Shown here piece after piece: positions 5,903 through 6,312 of a stretch of DNA of 6,312 nucleotides. The notes beneath the pieces were generated by a model that did not search any database, had not been told where the DNA came from, and saw only the letters and a list, made by a program, of their open reading frames with translations. Origin of the DNA: an uncultured Clostridium sp. (GTDB lineage: Bacteria; Bacillota; Clostridia; TANB77; CAG-508). The DNA lies in NCBI GenBank assembly GCA_900554565.1, contig USHX01000044.1, positions 1 to 6,312 on the forward strand, given 5' to 3'. The number at the start of each line of letters is the position of its first letter. Position 1 is the stretch's first letter. Made by a program: the position numbers and the translations under genes.

Positions 5903-6312
5903 ATGAGAGTAAATGCAGTAAGTATAAATTTAAAAAAAGATGAAATAGTAATAAAACTAAAAGAAGATGCAAAACAAGAAGAAATAGTAGCACAATTAAA
6001 AAAGAAATTACCAGAACTAAAAAAATTATACAAAGACGAAAAAACACCAATAAGAGTAACAGGAAAAGTTCTAAAAAATAAAGAAATAGATGAAATACAA
6101 CTATTAATAAAAAGCAAAATAGATGTAGAAATCGACTTCGATATGCCTAAAACATTAGGGCTACATAGCATAAGAAAAACATTTGATAGAGAAATAGCAA
6201 CATCAGAAACTAAATTCCATAAAGGCTCATTACGTTCAGGACAAAAACTAGAAACAGAAGGAAGCATAGTAATATTAGGAGATGTAAACTCTGGAGCAGA
6301 AGTAATTGCATC
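5903..6312 (+). CDS. minC: Septum site-determining protein MinC (3' end cut by window edge)
   Basis: This frame stays open to the right edge: 136 full codons plus two bases, out of roughly 210-230 residues expected for the family. MinC inhibits FtsZ polymerisation and is held at the membrane by MinD. Residues 1 to about 98 form the variable N-terminal FtsZ-inhibiting domain. From about 103 the conserved C-terminal beta-helix domain begins, with FHKGSLRSGQ (about 105-114) followed by the E.EG.IVILGDVNSGAEVIA pattern typical of MinC. The ATG has AAAGGA (5890-5895) 7 nt upstream and lies 19 nt after the PBP2 stop, so it is probably in the same transcript. minD would be expected next. One of only two CGT arginine codons I found in the window (R111, 6233-6235) is in the conserved motif. 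Confidence 0.93.
   Translation, partial: MRVNAVSINLKKDEIVIKLKEDAKQEEIVAQLKKKLPELKKLYKDEKTPIRVTGKVLKNKEIDEIQLLIKSKIDVEIDFDMPKTLGLHSIRKTFDREIATSETKFHKGSLRSGQKLETEGSIVILGDVNSGAEVIA

Noticed and set aside
5668..6267. Minus-strand open frame (199 codons) opposite the PBP2 end and minC
   Set aside because: It lies fully antisense to two well-identified genes with clear motifs, and its Phe/Ser/Cys-rich sequence matches nothing I know.
1..6312. CRISPR array, insertion sequence, tRNA/rRNA or novel accessory system
   Set aside because: I found no regularly spaced repeats, transposase motifs, terminal inverted repeats or structured RNA genes. All coding capacity is taken by a conserved housekeeping operon.

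Overview
The window is a very A+T-rich piece of a Gram-positive (Bacillota, most likely Clostridia-type) chromosome. Gene order and protein signatures are those of the conserved rod-shape/division operon: DUF4321 membrane protein, radC, mreB, mreC, mreD, a class B PBP (PBP2) and the start of minC, all on the + strand. TGA is a stop (end of radC) and TGG encodes Trp, so the standard bacterial code (table 11) applies and a code-4 mollicute is excluded. Codon use is strongly A-ending (ATA, ACA, GCA, CTA/TTA, AGA). The coding strand is therefore much richer in A than T, and the opposite strand shows many long but spurious Leu/Phe-rich frames. Genus cannot be told from this window; an uncultured gut-type clostridium is a guess.

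Layout: positions 17-58 hold a strong, probably bidirectional intrinsic terminator that closes whatever lies upstream. After it comes about 200 nt of non-coding DNA containing a near-consensus sigma-A promoter (TTGAAA-17 nt-TATAAT, 170-198) and a GGAGG ribosome site for the DUF4321 gene (256-513). Six more genes follow with gaps of 63, 5, 17, 23, 45 and 19 nt and no visible internal terminator, so the whole run is probably one transcript. minC runs off the right edge.

How the genes work together: MreB forms membrane-bound actin-like filaments. MreC and MreD link them to the wall-synthesis enzymes, and PBP2 cross-links the new lateral-wall peptidoglycan (its glycosyltransferase partner RodA is not in the window). 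MinC, with MinD expected next, blocks FtsZ assembly away from midcell. RadC is a JAMM-domain protein that rides in this operon in many Firmicutes; its cellular role is unsettled. DUF4321 is a small membrane protein of unknown function found next to this cluster.

I see no new defence, mobile or CRISPR system; this is a core-genome region. The points worth a second look are non-ATG and ambiguous starts (radC TTG, mreD TTG rather than GTG, mreB second ATG), a possible hairpin over the radC start, an abrupt codon-usage change inside radC, the near absence of CGN arginine codons, and the lack of maf between DUF4321 and radC.
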